From Spirochaetota bacterium (GTDB lineage: Bacteria; Spirochaetota; UBA4802; UBA5550), in the NCBI GenBank assembly GCA_022704585.1, contig JAKJGD010000202.1, positions 1 through 5,105 on the forward strand: DNA of 5,105 nt, given 5' to 3'. Below the pieces are notes generated by a model, which saw only the letters and a program-made list of their open reading frames with translations, was not told the origin of the DNA and did not search any database. Below, in pieces: positions 4,152 through 5,105 of this stretch. Position 1 is the stretch's first letter, and each line of letters begins with the position of its first letter. The position numbers and the translations under genes were made by a program.

Positions 4152-5105
4152 ATGACCAAAAACCGTATGACGCGCCGTGATTTCTTCAGAATGAGCGCTG
4201 TGACCGCCGCTTCCGTCGCGGGCGCGGGCCTGCTGGCATGCGGCACTTCGGCAGGCGGCGCGAAGCATGGCGCGCGCGTTGCGCCGGAAAAGGTCATCAG
4301 GAAACTGCCCGGGTTCGAGGGCAGGCGCCCCAACATCGTCCTCATCCTCTGCGACGACCTGGGCCAGGGAGACCCGGGCTGCTACGGCAACCGGACCATC
4401 CGCACCCCGAACATCGATTCGATCGCCCGTGACGGCGTGCGCTTCACCGACGCGTACGCCTCCTCCTCGCTCTGCACGCCGTCCCGCATCGGGCTGCTGA
4501 CCGGGCGGTACGCGGTCAGGTCCAGGCTCACCTTTCCCCTGCAGTCCGGGAGCCAGCCCCTCGTGGCGAAGATGCTCCAGAAGGCGGGGCGCGCGATCGG
4601 CAGGCTCGGGGCGATGGACCTCTCGTACCCCAGCTCGGTCGACGGCATTCCGGCGGCTGAAATCACCGTTGCCGATGCGCTGAAGCTCGCGGGTTACCGC
4701 ACCGGCATGATCGGGAAGTGGCACCTGGGCGATTTCAGCAAGGTGCCGGAGTACCATCCGATGCGCCACGGCTTCGACGAATTCTTTGGCACGCCCATGA
4801 CCAACGACGAGCTGCCGAACCCGCTCTACCGCAATGAAACGATGCTCGAAAGAGACATCGGACTGAACCAGGCGCGGCTCTCGGGCCTCTCCGCGAAAGA
4901 GGCGATAGCCTTCATGGAGCGCAACAGGGCGAAGCAGCCCTTCTTTCTTTACATGGCATTTCACGCTCCGCACCTTCCGCTCTATGCATCGGAGCAGTTC
5001 AAGGGAAAATCCGCTGCCGGCATTTACGGCGACGTGGTGGAAGAGATCGACTCCAACGTGGGGAAGATCCTCTCGTTCCTGAAAGAAAAGGGCCTGGCCG
5101 ATAAC
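4152..5105 (+). CDS. Type I (formylglycine-dependent) sulfatase, Tat lipoprotein (partial, C-terminus beyond window)
   Basis: Predicted to hydrolyse sulfate esters (aryl, sterol or sugar sulfates; exact substrate not readable) at the cell envelope. 318 residues are visible. The N-terminus MTKNRMTRRDFFRMSA holds a twin-arginine motif (TRRDFF, 7-12), then a hydrophobic stretch ending in lipobox LLAC (27-30), so the folded enzyme is probably exported by Tat and lipid-anchored at Cys30. The sulfatase domain starts at PNIVLILCDDLG (60-71), with metal-binding D68 and D69. The sulfatase signature CTPSRIGLLTG at 108-118 supplies Cys108 (codon 4473-4475), which a maturase must convert to formylglycine. 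GKWHLG (188-193) gives the conserved Lys189 and His191, AFHAPHLPL (269-277) gives His271, and GDVVEEIDSNVGKIL (293-307) is the usual helix. The C-terminal subdomain is missing only because the window ends. No FGE or anSME maturase is visible. The upstream neighbour is the AT-rich cassette, so its operon partners, if any, lie to the right. Confidence 0.95.
   Translation, partial: MTKNRMTRRDFFRMSAVTAASVAGAGLLACGTSAGGAKHGARVAPEKVIRKLPGFEGRRPNIVLILCDDLGQGDPGCYGNRTIRTPNIDSIARDGVRFTDAYASSSLCTPSRIGLLTGRYAVRSRLTFPLQSGSQPLVAKMLQKAGRAIGRLGAMDLSYPSSVDGIPAAEITVADALKLAGYRTGMIGKWHLGDFSKVPEYHPMRHGFDEFFGTPMTNDELPNPLYRNETMLERDIGLNQARLSGLSAKEAIAFMERNRAKQPFFLYMAFHAPHLPLYASEQFKGKSAAGIYGDVVEEIDSNVGKILSFLKEKGLADN

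Noticed and set aside
3924..4973. Long minus-strand open frame (349 codons) opposite the sulfatase
   Set aside because: It is the antisense of the well-supported sulfatase and cassette gene, with the arginine/glycine/alanine-rich low-information composition typical of a GC-rich shadow. It crosses the repeat arm and has no recognisable domain.

Overview
The window looks like chromosomal DNA of a GC-rich, Gram-negative-type heterotroph. Four of the five genes are GC-rich, with strong G/C preference at third codon positions. One coded protein carries a Tat signal with a lipobox, and two others carry export signals. No gene here fixes the phylum. A spirochaete- or deltaproteobacterium-like environmental lineage is only an impression.

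Layout from left to right. (1) 1-1096, minus strand: the N-terminal part of an SdsA1/BDS1-type metallo-beta-lactamase-fold alkyl sulfatase, cut by the left edge. (2) 1172-2404, minus: a secreted or membrane-anchored protein of unknown function, 75 bp upstream of the alkyl sulfatase on the same strand and perhaps co-transcribed with it. (3) 2405-2559: a divergent intergenic region with two extended -10 promoters in a 9-bp direct repeat and a perfect 12-bp palindrome between them. (4) 2560-3024, plus: a DUF2007-like domain joined to a four-cysteine zinc ribbon and a C-terminal membrane helix. (5) 3025-4151: a markedly AT-rich island. It begins with heptamer tandem repeats and a perfect 33-bp hairpin. 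It then holds an approximately 1-kb unit in which a three-helix membrane protein gene (3187-4062) sits between 31-bp imperfect inverted repeats matching at 27 of 31 positions. (6) 4152-5105, plus: a formylglycine-dependent type I sulfatase with a Tat lipoprotein signal, cut by the right edge.

Two unrelated sulfate-ester hydrolases lie within 5 kb, one zinc-dependent and one formylglycine-dependent. This suggests a role in obtaining sulfate or carbon from sulfated organics, but no transporter, regulator or sulfatase-maturating enzyme is visible. The most unusual object is the AT-rich, inverted-repeat-bounded cassette just upstream of the sulfatase. It has the form of a non-autonomous mobile unit or horizontally acquired cargo gene: no transposase, different base composition, and ends built from a 10-bp repeating motif.
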